This document shows positions 8,595-17,770 of a stretch of 64,000 nt of DNA, in pieces. The notes below the pieces were generated by a model. It searched no databases. It saw nothing but the letters and a program-made list of their open reading frames with translations, and was not told the origin of the DNA. Each line of letters begins with the position of its first letter. The stretch's first letter is position 1. The translations under genes and the position numbers were made by a program. The stretch is from Bacteroidetes bacterium GWF2_40_14 (GTDB taxonomy: Bacteria; Bacteroidota; Bacteroidia; Bacteroidales; UBA932): assembly GCA_001769195.1 (NCBI GenBank), contig MEOK01000025.1, positions 1-64,000 of the forward strand. The letters run 5' to 3'.

Positions 8595-10436
8595 CTAGAT
8601 CCAGCCAGGAGTCTGAGTAAGTGTATAACCCTTACCTAGATACTCACTAATCTGATTGGTTCCTATAGGAGCTAAATAAACTCTATCTGTAAAGGCGTCT
8701 CTGTCAGAAATAGTTTGCGGAACATAGTAACCCACCATATCTGCTGCATTAGAGCCTGTGTAAGTAACAATAGTGCCATCTGCCTTTTTTACTTTAAGTA
8801 TATTAACTTTTGCTGGAACCAGCCATGATGGGAATTCTGCCTGGAAGTTGATCCATAAACCCAGAAGATTGTCAGGATTTAGTGTACCATTCATATAATT
8901 TATCTTCTTCCATCGTTTGATATCCATAAGACGAGTATGCTCAAACACAAATTCCATTCTTCTTTCACGACGTATTTCCCAAATAAGTGCAGGAACATCC
9001 GAATTTCTATCAGGGTCGTTAGGAAGGCTTGCAAGCAACAATGGAGAAGTTTTTTTGATTCCTTTTGCAATTGCAGTAGCATCAAGCGGACGATTTCGTA
9101 TTGCATTTATGGAAGCATCAATATTTGCCTGTGTTACGGCAGCGCCACCCATGGTTGCCAGTTCTGCCTTAGCTTCAATCCAGTTTAAAACAACTTCTGC
9201 CAGACGCATTATTGGAGCATCATTAGTGTTAGTATTGGAACCGTACTGTGAAGGGTATGTTCCCCCGGCATAAGTAGGACCTATCCTATCTATGAACTTA
9301 CACGCATAAAGCAATGTACTAGCCTGTAGTCTGGGAGCATCCCAGAATGTAGCTTCAAAACGAGGGTCACGGGTAAGTACCATATTTTTTATATCAAGGC
9401 TTGTTGCATTTGTTACTGTAGATAACTTATATGGCTGACCATCATTACATATAAATGCTTTTGCAAGAGAAAGGTTTGCTGCCGGAGCCTGGCTTTCTGT
9501 AATATTTGAATACGATGCAACGTGATGAGTCACTCCCAGAGCCGCATCGTAATGTCTGTACATAAGAACTTCTTTGTTCGCGCCCAAACCACCTGACGAT
9601 ATTGTCCCAAAAAGAGAACGAAAATCACTGGTAAATGAGTATTTGTTAGATAACATAACAAGATCTGCCGCTCTTACTGCTAAATCAAGATATTTCTTGG
9701 CGTTTGTAGTATTGTTCAGGTGATACTTTTGCCAGGTGCCTTCAAACAACATAAACCGTGAAATGAAACCGGCAGCAATATATCTGTTAAGATATTGATT
9801 ATCTCCATCAGTCAATCGCATGTTGTCCAGCACATAAACGAAATCGTCATACACTTTGTCCATTACAACTGTTCTGCTGTCCCTGTCCTTGTACAAAAGG
9901 TCAAGTTCCACCTCAGGCACAACTTTGTCAAAATAAGGAACATCTCCAAATACACTAACAAGACGACTGTATTCATATCCTCTGAAAAAACGGGCTACTG
10001 CACTCCAGTGCTGATAAGCAGTTGCTGATAAATATGTTTCTTTCATCTTATCTATTCTCTCAAGAAACAAATTTGATTTTCTAACCCAAGAAAAATTCCA
10101 GGTTGGACCGGCATAGGTAGTTAACCAGGCAGCAGTCTCACTTGTAGAGGTTCTTGAAGCAGGAGCTTGTGTTTCGAAGCCTGACTGTTTTCCGGTTGAT
10201 GTAAAGTCATCTGAAAAATAATATCCACGAAGAGGAGTATAATCAACGCCCCAGGCAGAACTGTATCCTACAAAATAATTTGCATAAAATCCATTCGCAA
10301 ATAGGCGAAGGTTGTTTTCAGATGTCCAGTAGTTGTCGTCGTTCATAGTTGTTAACGATTGTCTGTTCAGGAAATCGCTGCAACCTGCAAACATAAGAGT
10401 AACTACAGATAATATAATTAATATGTATTTTTTCAT
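8595..10436 (-). CDS. SusD/RagB-family nutrient-binding outer-membrane lipoprotein
   Basis: A 613-residue SusD with a type II signal peptide (lipobox MFAGC, Cys19). The mature start CSDFLNRQSLTTMNDDNYWTS is typical of the RagB/SusD family, followed by the TPR-like helical core. The conserved C-terminal motif is also present (LIWEIRRERRMEFVFEHTRLMDIKRWK, around residues 495-520; key residues R-R-E-R-R-M-E-F). It binds nutrient on the cell surface and docks onto the SusC barrel. It starts 12 bp after the stop of its partner susC and is followed by a strong terminator, so this is a minimal two-gene uptake operon. No linked hydrolase identifies the substrate. Confidence 0.96.
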   Translation of the reverse strand: MKKYILIILSVVTLMFAGCSDFLNRQSLTTMNDDNYWTSENNLRLFANGFYANYFVGYSSAWGVDYTPLRGYYFSDDFTSTGKQSGFETQAPASRTSTSETAAWLTTYAGPTWNFSWVRKSNLFLERIDKMKETYLSATAYQHWSAVARFFRGYEYSRLVSVFGDVPYFDKVVPEVELDLLYKDRDSRTVVMDKVYDDFVYVLDNMRLTDGDNQYLNRYIAAGFISRFMLFEGTWQKYHLNNTTNAKKYLDLAVRAADLVMLSNKYSFTSDFRSLFGTISSGGLGANKEVLMYRHYDAALGVTHHVASYSNITESQAPAANLSLAKAFICNDGQPYKLSTVTNATSLDIKNMVLTRDPRFEATFWDAPRLQASTLLYACKFIDRIGPTYAGGTYPSQYGSNTNTNDAPIMRLAEVVLNWIEAKAELATMGGAAVTQANIDASINAIRNRPLDATAIAKGIKKTSPLLLASLPNDPDRNSDVPALIWEIRRERRMEFVFEHTRLMDIKRWKKINYMNGTLNPDNLLGLWINFQAEFPSWLVPAKVNILKVKKADGTIVTYTGSNAADMVGYYVPQTISDRDAFTDRVYLAPIGTNQISEYLGKGYTLTQTPGWI

Positions 10437-10448
10437 AATTCTTAAATT

Positions 10449-13400
10449 TTAGAAGTTCAACTGAAGACCAACTGACGCACTCTTATAGGTTGGAACGCCA
10501 ACACCGGTACGACTCAAATTGTAATTAGAAGTATTCCACATTGAATAACCTGCAACTTCCTCAGGGTCAATAGGTATAGTGCCAAGATGGTCAAATGTGA
10601 AGAAATTTTCCAAAGCTACATATACTCGCAATTTATTTATTTTGAGTTTGTTTAATAGGTTGGACTGCAAAGTATAACCTAATGTCATATTCTGGATTCT
10701 CAGGTATGCCATGTTAAGTAAATATCTGGACTGAACCTGCATGTTTAAAGTAGTGCTGCTGCCACCCTGGTTGTATGGGTTCGGATAAAAAGCATTTGGT
10801 CTGTCTTCTCTCCAGAAATTACCTGCAAATGCCTGTGGCATTGCTCCATTTGCTGACTCATAGCCTGCAATAGACAGGAAGCCGTCTCCCCATACATCGC
10901 GTTTACCTACACCTTGAATGAATATGGAAAAATCAACCCCTTTAAAGTCAAGTCCTGCTCTTAAACTATACAGGTAGCGAGGAGTAGAGTTGCCAATAAT
11001 TTTTAAATCGCCATAGTCGGGCTCACCATTTGCGTTCGTTAGTAAGCTGTTACCTGTATTGATTATACCATCCCCGTTTAAATCTTTAAACTTAACGTCA
11101 CCCGGGCCAAACTTAAAGTTTCCAGCTTGCAATTTTCCTTGTGTTGCCATGGTTGCGTCTGTAAATTTGTTTACGGTGAATCCGTCTGTAGATGTTACAG
11201 TAATCAGTTTACCATCTGTACCATATTCAAAGTCACTTTTTTGAAATAATCTGTCAGTTTCGTATCCCCATATTTCCCCATATGTTTTTCCAACATACCA
11301 GCCGTTTATACTTTTGGTAGTACCATACTCGGTTATTTTTGTTATAGCATCTGCAAAAGTTGCTACAAAATTAATCCCCAGACCATTTCTGAAACGGTGA
11401 TTATAGTCAAGTTGGATTTCTATACCATTTGTTGTCAATGAACCATAGTTACCTTGTGGTGCACCTGTACCGAAGGTTGCCGGAATACCCTCCAGCGGAA
11501 CAATCATATTCTCAGTTTTTCTGTTAAACCAGTCAAAAGACAGACCAAGATTGCTACTAAAGAAACGTGCATCCAAACCTGCATCGAATGTAGTAATATC
11601 CTGCCATGTAACTGTTGAGGAAACAGAACCGGGAGTTCCAAACTGGTAAAGTTTTGCACCTCCAAGCAACCAACTGCTTGGTGAACCTGTCATCGTTGGC
11701 ATATAGAGAGTGTTAGGCACAGACTGGTCGCCAATAGTACCCCAGGACGCCCTTATTTTTAAGGTATTAAGTTTAGTTTTTGCCCATTGCATCCAAGGTT
11801 CTTCGTTTACGCGCCAACCCGCAGAGAATGAAGGAAACCAACGCCATTTAAGATCTGTAGGGAATTTTGATGTTCCATCATATCTGATATTTGCTTCAAC
11901 TAAATATTTCTCTTTATAGTTGTAGTTTAAACGGCCAAAGAAACCTAACTGTGATTCCCAGTATTCACCACCACTTGTGGTTTGTGTACCTGTGGCAAGG
12001 TCAAACTGAGGATTTGTAATATCAATCAACTGTGTAGTGTTGGACCAGTTATATGCATTTATATAACTAGAACTGTTTATTCCAAGCATTAATTTGAACT
12101 TATGTATCTCATTGAGATTCAGATCATAAGTTGTGTTTAAGTTAATAGTGTTCCATTTATCATTCTTGGCATATCGGTAAACGTGGTCAGGATTAGCTCC
12201 GGTTAAGCCTGTATAGGTCCAGTAATTTAATTTATACGCCGGCATAGCTCCAGCTGTGGCCGAAGGAACAACCTGGCCAGAATCATTCACATAAATACGG
12301 TTTCCTGCATCGTCATTTTTTACAAGAGCAGCGGCCCAGGTATCGCCTGCTGTATAACGAGTACCCGGTCTCTTGTTAATATACTCCTGATTGGCATGAG
12401 TATAGTCAAAATTAATTTTCCAGTCCCTAAGAGGTGTAATTGTCAATCCACCATTAAGACTTGTATAATTTGTTTCCTGAGACGCTGTATTTGCCGCAGA
12501 CATTTCATATACCGGACTCCTGAGAGGATTTCCGTCTTCTGTTGTCATAGGATAGGTTGGTCCCCAACGATAAAGGTACAGCCAAGGGTCTGCAGTAGTT
12601 GAGTTTGTAGCATATGCATATCGCTTTACTCGCTTAGAAAACATGGCTCCTGTATAAATTCTCAGCCATTTATTAATATCCGTACCTACACGGACAGCTC
12701 CGTTAAAACGTCTGAAGTCATCAATTTTGGAAGGTTTAATAAGTCCTGTCTGGTCAAGATATCCAAAACTCATATTGTAATCGGTTTTGCCACTTTTACC
12801 ATTTACCGATAAGTTATGTGTTTGAGTAGGTGTCCACTCTTTTATCATATAATCATAAGGATCATAGGTTCTTAATCCTATCTTGTAATTATTCACATTC
12901 ACATACCAGTCACGACCATACAACATTGGGTCATTTGGCTTTACAACGTCACCCCATTTTTCTTTCCATATCTTTGCTTTTTCATAACCTTCGCGTGTAT
13001 ACATCCAGAATGCACCAGAAACAACAGAACCGGCACGTTCCATGGCAAGGGTTGAATATTCAAAAGCGTCAAGCATACCCATCTCCATCTTTTTTGAGAT
13101 GTTCTGGAAAGAAATGTTTCCTGAATATGAAACATTTACACTTTCTGTTTTAGCTCCTTTTTTAGTAGTAATCAAAATAACTCCAAATGCTGCCTTTGCT
13201 CCGTAAATTGAAGAAGATGCCGCATCCTTCAATACTGAGATTGACTCAACATCATCTGGATTAATCATTTGAATTGAAGGTATTTCAACATTATCCAACA
13301 GAATCAGAGGAGATGAACCTCCCTGCATGGAACCGAACTGGCCACGAATTTTCATAATAGGGTCAGAGCCAATTTCTCCACTTGGGATAACAATACTGAG

Positions 13401-13865
13401 ACCTGGTGTTGAACCCTGAAGTCCCCTGCCGATGTCAGCAATAGGTCTGCTTTCTAAAAGCTTTGTGTCAACAGTTGCCACAGCTCCCGTCAGATTCTCT
13501 TTCTTTTGGGTACCGAAACCCACAACAACCAATGCTTCAAGAAGAAGAGCATCTTCCTGGATGATAACATCAATTTTTGAACGGTTGTTAATCTGGATTT
13601 CTTGTTTTTTCATCCCTATTGCAGAGAACACCAGAGTTCCTTTTGCAGGGGCCGAAATTTCGTAAGCACCATTTAAATCTGTGGATACACCGGTCTTTGT
13701 TCCACCAATGACAACAGCAACACCAACTTGTGGCTCGCCTTTGCCATCCTTAACAATACCTGTGACCCTGATTGTCTGCGCCCACATTGTTCCTGTTATT
13801 AACAGAAGGGCGAAAACCGACAGTACTTTTCGTACCATACGGTCTCTTTCTTTTGAAACATGCAT
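10449..13865 (-). CDS. SusC/RagA-family TonB-linked outer-membrane receptor
   Basis: A full-length 1,138-residue SusC. The signal peptide ends GTMWAQ at residue 30, preceded by the same long n-region (MHVSKERDRMVRK) as its neighbour. A carboxypeptidase-regulatory-like domain (about 32-115) is followed by the plug (SPLILLDNVEIPSIQMINPDDVESISVLKDAASSSIYG is spread over about 185-220; key residues L-L-D-N-V and V-L-K-D-A-A) and a large barrel ending LQLNF. It pairs with the susD 12 bp downstream. Typical of SusC proteins paired with canonical RagB-type SusD, which tend to be longer than 1,050 residues. Confidence 0.96.
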   Translation of the reverse strand: MHVSKERDRMVRKVLSVFALLLITGTMWAQTIRVTGIVKDGKGEPQVGVAVVIGGTKTGVSTDLNGAYEISAPAKGTLVFSAIGMKKQEIQINNRSKIDVIIQEDALLLEALVVVGFGTQKKENLTGAVATVDTKLLESRPIADIGRGLQGSTPGLSIVIPSGEIGSDPIMKIRGQFGSMQGGSSPLILLDNVEIPSIQMINPDDVESISVLKDAASSSIYGAKAAFGVILITTKKGAKTESVNVSYSGNISFQNISKKMEMGMLDAFEYSTLAMERAGSVVSGAFWMYTREGYEKAKIWKEKWGDVVKPNDPMLYGRDWYVNVNNYKIGLRTYDPYDYMIKEWTPTQTHNLSVNGKSGKTDYNMSFGYLDQTGLIKPSKIDDFRRFNGAVRVGTDINKWLRIYTGAMFSKRVKRYAYATNSTTADPWLYLYRWGPTYPMTTEDGNPLRSPVYEMSAANTASQETNYTSLNGGLTITPLRDWKINFDYTHANQEYINKRPGTRYTAGDTWAAALVKNDDAGNRIYVNDSGQVVPSATAGAMPAYKLNYWTYTGLTGANPDHVYRYAKNDKWNTINLNTTYDLNLNEIHKFKLMLGINSSSYINAYNWSNTTQLIDITNPQFDLATGTQTTSGGEYWESQLGFFGRLNYNYKEKYLVEANIRYDGTSKFPTDLKWRWFPSFSAGWRVNEEPWMQWAKTKLNTLKIRASWGTIGDQSVPNTLYMPTMTGSPSSWLLGGAKLYQFGTPGSVSSTVTWQDITTFDAGLDARFFSSNLGLSFDWFNRKTENMIVPLEGIPATFGTGAPQGNYGSLTTNGIEIQLDYNHRFRNGLGINFVATFADAITKITEYGTTKSINGWYVGKTYGEIWGYETDRLFQKSDFEYGTDGKLITVTSTDGFTVNKFTDATMATQGKLQAGNFKFGPGDVKFKDLNGDGIINTGNSLLTNANGEPDYGDLKIIGNSTPRYLYSLRAGLDFKGVDFSIFIQGVGKRDVWGDGFLSIAGYESANGAMPQAFAGNFWREDRPNAFYPNPYNQGGSSTTLNMQVQSRYLLNMAYLRIQNMTLGYTLQSNLLNKLKINKLRVYVALENFFTFDHLGTIPIDPEEVAGYSMWNTSNYNLSRTGVGVPTYKSASVGLQLNF

Positions 13866-14030
13866 GAGTTTAAAATTTTAGGTTAAAAATATAGTTTACA
13901 AAAAAGGTTTCTGAAGTTATATTTTGTTGTTTATTGGTTGATAAATATTTAATTGTATAACCAAAACCATGTGATTGAGTTACATATATATAGTACGACA
14001 AAACTGATTATTACGGTTTTGGTAGTAGTA
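13866..14030 (-). promoter_or_regulatory. Shared susC upstream region with inverted repeat (copy 2)
   Basis: Second copy of the susC upstream module. On the minus strand the arms are ACCAAAACC (14023-14015) and GGTTTTGGT (13968-13960), again separated by exactly 46 bases, and the spacer keeps TATGTAACTCAAT. The near-identity with copy 1 is strongest over the last 60 bases before the ATG and the first 60 bases of the gene. I see no terminator for lpxK between 14031 and 14162, so lpxK transcripts may read into this region. Confidence 0.6.
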
Positions 14031-14162
14031 AATATATAACAAATTTTTAATTCATTACACATTTTATGTTAAAAACTATCATAAAATTGACTCAGTTTAT
14101 GATCTAATCACAAGATACTTGCATCGCAGATAGATAATTGATTATAATAAACAATAAGCATA

Positions 14163-15185
14163 CTAAATGAAGCTTATTCCGGCTTCCGGCTTATTTATTA
14201 TTGAAACCTTAATAGGTATATAGAAGATTCTCGATTTGACATTCTCAGAAAGCTTGTTTTTAGACATTAATCTCTGAGCATCTTTTTCTGTTGTATAGAT
14301 AACAGCTTTAGGCCACTTTGCTGCAAGTTTGTTAATTCTTGATACTTCTGATGAGGTAAAATTGTGGTGATCGCGAAATGACATCTTTGCAATTATCTTA
14401 TAATCACTCAGCAGATGATATATGAGAGGTCTTGGGTTTGCTATTGCTGTTATAAGAATCGCAAACCTTGAATATATGTACCTTCTGTCAGCTCCTTGAA
14501 AGATGCTTTCCGGTTCTCCATATGAGATATTGGAGAACAGCATCCGTTGTCTTGAATTGAGTCTTAGCCTTCTCTCCCATTCAAACCTGGCCTCCAGTGA
14601 AATCTCGTCGGGACATTTTGTAACTATTATTATATCTGCTCTTTGAATTTGCTCAGGCAGATCCCGTAATTTTCCTATAGGGAAGAGATACTCCGTCTCA
14701 AGCGGCAGGCTGAAGTCTATGAGAACTATGTTTGTCGAAGGTGATATCCATCTGTGTTGAAACCCATCATCCAGAAGAATTACAGTAGGTCTCTGTTCTT
14801 CCGGCAATGCAAGCAGTGCCTCCACTCCCTTAACTCTCTTCTCGCAGACAGCTATTATTATATCAGAAAATTTCTTCTTCATCTGAAGTGGTTCGTCTCC
14901 CACCTCAGAAACTTTGTTGTCAATTTCTACAATACGGAACCCTCGGGTTTTTCGTCCATAGCCTCTTGACAATACTGCAACCTTGTATTTTGGCAGTAAT
15001 TCTCTTATAAGAAACTCTGTATGAGGAGTTTTTCCAGTTCCTCCTACCGAAATGTTTCCTATAGAAATAATGGGAACATCAAATTTCCTTGATTTTAATA
15101 TTCCTTTGTCAAAAAGATAGTGTCTGAACTTGAGTGTAAAATAAAGAGGAAAAAGAAGCAGTTTGTTAACGAAGGTGTACCTCAT
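14163..15185 (-). CDS. lpxK: Tetraacyldisaccharide 4'-kinase
   Basis: A 340-residue LpxK, the inner-membrane kinase that phosphorylates the 4' position of the lipid A disaccharide, the sixth step of the Raetz pathway. An N-terminal membrane-associated helix (about residues 5-25) precedes the P-loop GGTGKT (48-53) in the context SIGNISVGGTGKTPHTEFL. Further family motifs are VLSRGYGR and LLDDGFQHR. It is 3 bp downstream of dusB on the same strand, so the two are probably co-transcribed. Together with waaA at 25245 this shows the organism makes lipid A-Kdo. Confidence 0.96.
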   Translation of the reverse strand: MRYTFVNKLLLFPLYFTLKFRHYLFDKGILKSRKFDVPIISIGNISVGGTGKTPHTEFLIRELLPKYKVAVLSRGYGRKTRGFRIVEIDNKVSEVGDEPLQMKKKFSDIIIAVCEKRVKGVEALLALPEEQRPTVILLDDGFQHRWISPSTNIVLIDFSLPLETEYLFPIGKLRDLPEQIQRADIIIVTKCPDEISLEARFEWERRLRLNSRQRMLFSNISYGEPESIFQGADRRYIYSRFAILITAIANPRPLIYHLLSDYKIIAKMSFRDHHNFTSSEVSRINKLAAKWPKAVIYTTEKDAQRLMSKNKLSENVKSRIFYIPIKVSIINKPEAGISFI

Positions 15186-15188
15186 CTG

Positions 15189-16175
15189 TCAGTTTTTTTC
15201 TTGTGAATAAGTTTGTTCTATGTGGTCAAGTATTTTAAGCAATTCAATATGGCTGTTTTCTGTTACCAGCTGTAATTTAATATCTTTAAAGTGAGGCAGT
15301 GCCTTGAAATAATGAGAAAGGTGCCTTCTCATTTCAAGTACTCCCACTCGTTCTCCTTTTACCTCAACAGATCTTATAAGGTGTCTTCTCGCCAGTTCCG
15401 TCTTTTCACTTACGGTAAGCTCCGACATCTCTTCTCCCGTCGCAAGATAGTGTTTTATCTCTTTAAAAAGCCAAGGTCTGCCGTAAGTTGCTCTTCCTAT
15501 CATTATCCCGTCCACTCCATACTTGTCAAAAGCCTCCTTTGCAGCAATGGCCGAGGTTATGTCGCCGTTACCAATTATAGGTATATGCATCCTGGGGTTG
15601 TTCTTTACTTCTGCAATTAGCGACCAGTCTGCCTCACCTTTATATAGTTGGGACCGTGTCCTCCCATGTATTGTAAGAGCCGCAATTCCCACATCCTGTA
15701 ACCTCTCAGCCAGTTCAATAATTATTTTAGAATTTTCGTCCCATCCCAGCCTTGTCTTCACCGTCACAGGCAACTTTACAGCGTCCACTACCCTTTTGGT
15801 AATTTCAATCATCTTGTCGGGATACCTCATCATTCCCGATCCTGCCCCTCGTTGGGCAATTTTGTTTACCGGACAACCAAAATTTATATCAATAAGTGAC
15901 GGATTTGCCAACTCTGCTATCTTTGCTGCCTCAACCATAGCATCAGGCAAATGGCCGTAAATCTGCACTCCAATGGGCCTTTCGTATTCAAATGTCTCAA
16001 GTTTGGCCAGTGACTTTTTTGCATCACGTATTAGTCCGTCAGAAGAGATAAACTCTGTATACATCATGTCTGCGCCAAATTCTTTACATATGTATCTGAA
16101 AGAGGCATCTGTAACATTCTCCATGGGGGCCAGAAAAAGGGGTCTCTCGCCAAGTTCTATCTCTGCAATCTTCAT
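15189..16175 (-). CDS. dusB: tRNA-dihydrouridine synthase
   Basis: A 328-residue flavin-dependent Dus enzyme that reduces uridine to dihydrouridine in the tRNA D-loop. The FMN-binding TIM barrel starts FLAPMENVTDASFR. The catalytic Cys is residue 101 in INFGCPVNKIAQRGAGS. The family motif GNGDI and the phosphate-binding IGRATYGRPW follow, then a C-terminal helical domain. The closest class is DusB, judged by the GCP-x-x-K-x-x-x-RGAGS spacing. Its start codon lies only four bases after a TACTTTTG box, suggesting a leaderless or nearly leaderless mRNA. Confidence 0.93.
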   Translation of the reverse strand: MKIAEIELGERPLFLAPMENVTDASFRYICKEFGADMMYTEFISSDGLIRDAKKSLAKLETFEYERPIGVQIYGHLPDAMVEAAKIAELANPSLIDINFGCPVNKIAQRGAGSGMMRYPDKMIEITKRVVDAVKLPVTVKTRLGWDENSKIIIELAERLQDVGIAALTIHGRTRSQLYKGEADWSLIAEVKNNPRMHIPIIGNGDITSAIAAKEAFDKYGVDGIMIGRATYGRPWLFKEIKHYLATGEEMSELTVSEKTELARRHLIRSVEVKGERVGVLEMRRHLSHYFKALPHFKDIKLQLVTENSHIELLKILDHIEQTYSQEKN

Positions 16176-16179
16176 GATG

Positions 16180-16187
16180 CAAAAGTA
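16180..16187 (-). promoter_or_regulatory. Promoter -7 element of dusB, four bases from the start codon
   Basis: On the minus strand TACTTTTG matches the Bacteroidota TAnnTTTG element and is followed by CATC and then the dusB ATG. A start site 4-8 bases after the element would fall at or just before the ATG, so the mRNA would have essentially no 5' leader. Confidence 0.55.
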
Positions 16188-16191
16188 TAAA

Positions 16192-16221
16192 TTTGTAAAA
16201 GAATAAAAAAGAGTAATTTTG
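16192..16221 (+). promoter_or_regulatory. Promoter of pfkA
   Basis: TTTG at 16192-16195 and TAATTTTG at 16214-16221 with an 18-base spacer fit the Bacteroidota sigma consensus. It is divergent from the dusB promoter. The pfkA ATG is 22 bases downstream, behind a GGAGAAGG sequence that can act as a ribosome-binding site. Confidence 0.75.
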
Positions 16222-16243
16222 CGACTCTAAATCTGGAGAAGGA

Positions 16244-17230
16244 ATGAGCAGAAAAAAAATTTGCAGGATTGGGGTGTTAACTTCCGGCGGGGATGCTCCC
16301 GGAATGAATGCTGCCATACGGTCTGTTGTAAGGACAGCAATATATAATAACCTTGAGGTTGCGGGAGTTATAAGGGGATACTCAGGTCTTATAAACAAGC
16401 AGTTCATGAGTATGCAATCACACTCTGTTTCAAAAATCATATCTCAGGGAGGAACTATTCTAAAATCCTCACGTTGTCCTGAATTCAGGGACAGGGAGAT
16501 GAGAAAGATAGCATACGAGAATTTAAGGGAAGCATGTATTGATGCCCTGGTTGTAATTGGCGGTGATGGTTCGTTTCGTGGTGCTAACCTGCTCTACAAG
16601 GAGCATGGGTACCCGGTTGTGGGTATTCCCGGGACAATTGACAACGACATCTACGGGACCGATTTCACTATAGGCTTTGACACTGCAATTAATACTGCTG
16701 TTTCTGCTGTTGACAAACTTAGGGACACTGCAGATTCCCACAATATAATTTTCTTTGTTGAGGTTATGGGTCGTGATTCTGGTTTTATCGCCCTCAACAC
16801 AGCCATTGCCACAGGTGCAGAGGCTACTCTCGTTCCTGAGGTTCATACAGATATTGACAAACTATGCAGCTATATGGAGCTTGACAGGCGCAAGAACAAG
16901 ACCTCAGGGATAATAATTGTTGCTGAGGGTGAGGATGGAGGTGGTGCAATAGAGGTTGCCGAGAAGGTCAAGACCAGACTTCCTAACTACGAGATGCGCG
17001 TAACAACACTGGGACATATTCAACGTGGTGGTTCACCAAGCTGCAACGACCGTGTGTTGGCCAGTATTCTAGGTCATGAGGCCGTAAATGCACTCATCCA
17101 GGGTCGTTTCGGGGTCATGGTGGGGCAGATGCAGAATCAGACTGTCTACACTCCTTTTGATGAGGCCTGTTCCAGACATAACGAGATTAATAAAAATTGG
17201 CACGAAATAAGCCGGATTTTGTCACTTTAA
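16244..17230 (+). CDS. pfkA: ATP-dependent 6-phosphofructokinase
   Basis: A 328-residue PfkA that phosphorylates fructose 6-phosphate to the 1,6-bisphosphate, the committed step of glycolysis. The N-terminal ATP site is LTSGGDAPGMNAAIR. GGDGS at 106-110 has Gly at the position that separates ATP-dependent from pyrophosphate-dependent enzymes. The catalytic loop is PGTIDND, and the substrate site is EVMGRDSGF. Length matches the bacterial class. It is a single gene with its own promoter upstream of the ribosomal block; no terminator is evident between it and rplM. Confidence 0.97.
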   Translation: MSRKKICRIGVLTSGGDAPGMNAAIRSVVRTAIYNNLEVAGVIRGYSGLINKQFMSMQSHSVSKIISQGGTILKSSRCPEFRDREMRKIAYENLREACIDALVVIGGDGSFRGANLLYKEHGYPVVGIPGTIDNDIYGTDFTIGFDTAINTAVSAVDKLRDTADSHNIIFFVEVMGRDSGFIALNTAIATGAEATLVPEVHTDIDKLCSYMELDRRKNKTSGIIIVAEGEDGGGAIEVAEKVKTRLPNYEMRVTTLGHIQRGGSPSCNDRVLASILGHEAVNALIQGRFGVMVGQMQNQTVYTPFDEACSRHNEINKNWHEISRILSL

Positions 17231-17240
17231 AAAATAGTTA

Positions 17241-17310
17241 TATCTTTGCAGCCCCCTATTTTGTGGGGAAATCGCAACAATATTAATGTATTAATCTAAA
17301 AATCAACAAA
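17241..17310 (+). promoter_or_regulatory. Promoter and leader of rplM-rpsI
   Basis: TATCTTTG at 17241-17248 is a perfect TAnnTTTG element. The predicted transcript start falls at or in a small hairpin, CCCC/GGGG around a TATTTTGT loop (17253-17268). A second weak palindrome, ATTAATGTATTAAT, follows at about 17282-17295. Leaders of this operon are autoregulatory in some bacteria, so a protein-binding RNA is possible but unproven here. Confidence 0.55.
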
Positions 17311-17763
17311 GTGGACACATTGAGTTACAAGACCGTGTCGGCAAATGATGCTACCGTTACCAAAGGGTGGGTAGTTATTGATGCCACCGATCAAGTATTA
17401 GGAAGGCTTGCGTCGAGAGTAGCACTTATTCTCAGAGGCAAGAACAAAGCCAACTTTACACCACACGTGGACTGCGGAGATAATGTAATTATTCTCAACG
17501 CAACAAAGGTTCGCCTGACAGGTAAGAAGTTGACAGACAAGGTGTATATCAGACACACCGGTTATCCCGGCGGGCAGAGGTTCGAGGCTCCAAGAGAGCT
17601 TTTGAAACGTAAGCCATTAGCCGTAGTTGAGCACGCCGTAAAGGGCATGCTGCCAAAAAATAAACTTGGAGCAGATTTATTCCGCAACCTTTTTGTTTAT
17701 GAAGGATCGGAACATCCGCATCAGGCACAGCAACCAAAAGAAATTAAACTAACAGAAATTTAA
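17311..17763 (+). CDS. rplM: 50S ribosomal protein L13 (uL13)
   Basis: A 150-residue L13 of the 50S subunit. It starts with GTG; the resulting N-terminus [12 protein letters not shown] matches Bacteroidia L13 proteins residue for residue as I know them, so GTG is well supported and no nearby ATG would do. Core motifs are [30 protein letters not shown] and [22 protein letters not shown]. It is followed 8 bp later by rpsI, the usual L13-S9 operon. Confidence 0.98.
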   Translation: MDTLSYKTVSANDATVTKGWVVIDATDQVLGRLASRVALILRGKNKANFTPHVDCGDNVIILNATKVRLTGKKLTDKVYIRHTGYPGGQRFEAPRELLKRKPLAVVEHAVKGMLPKNKLGADLFRNLFVYEGSEHPHQAQQPKEIKLTEI

Positions 17764-17770
17764 ACAGAGC

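Noticed and set aside
1-14030. Assigning the SusCD operons as polysaccharide utilisation loci
   Set aside because: No glycoside hydrolase, lyase, sulfatase or typical regulator is present, so a glycan substrate cannot be claimed over peptides or other ligands.
17252-17268. Terminator for pfkA
   Set aside because: The hairpin has no following T run and lies after the rplM promoter element, so it belongs to the rplM leader.
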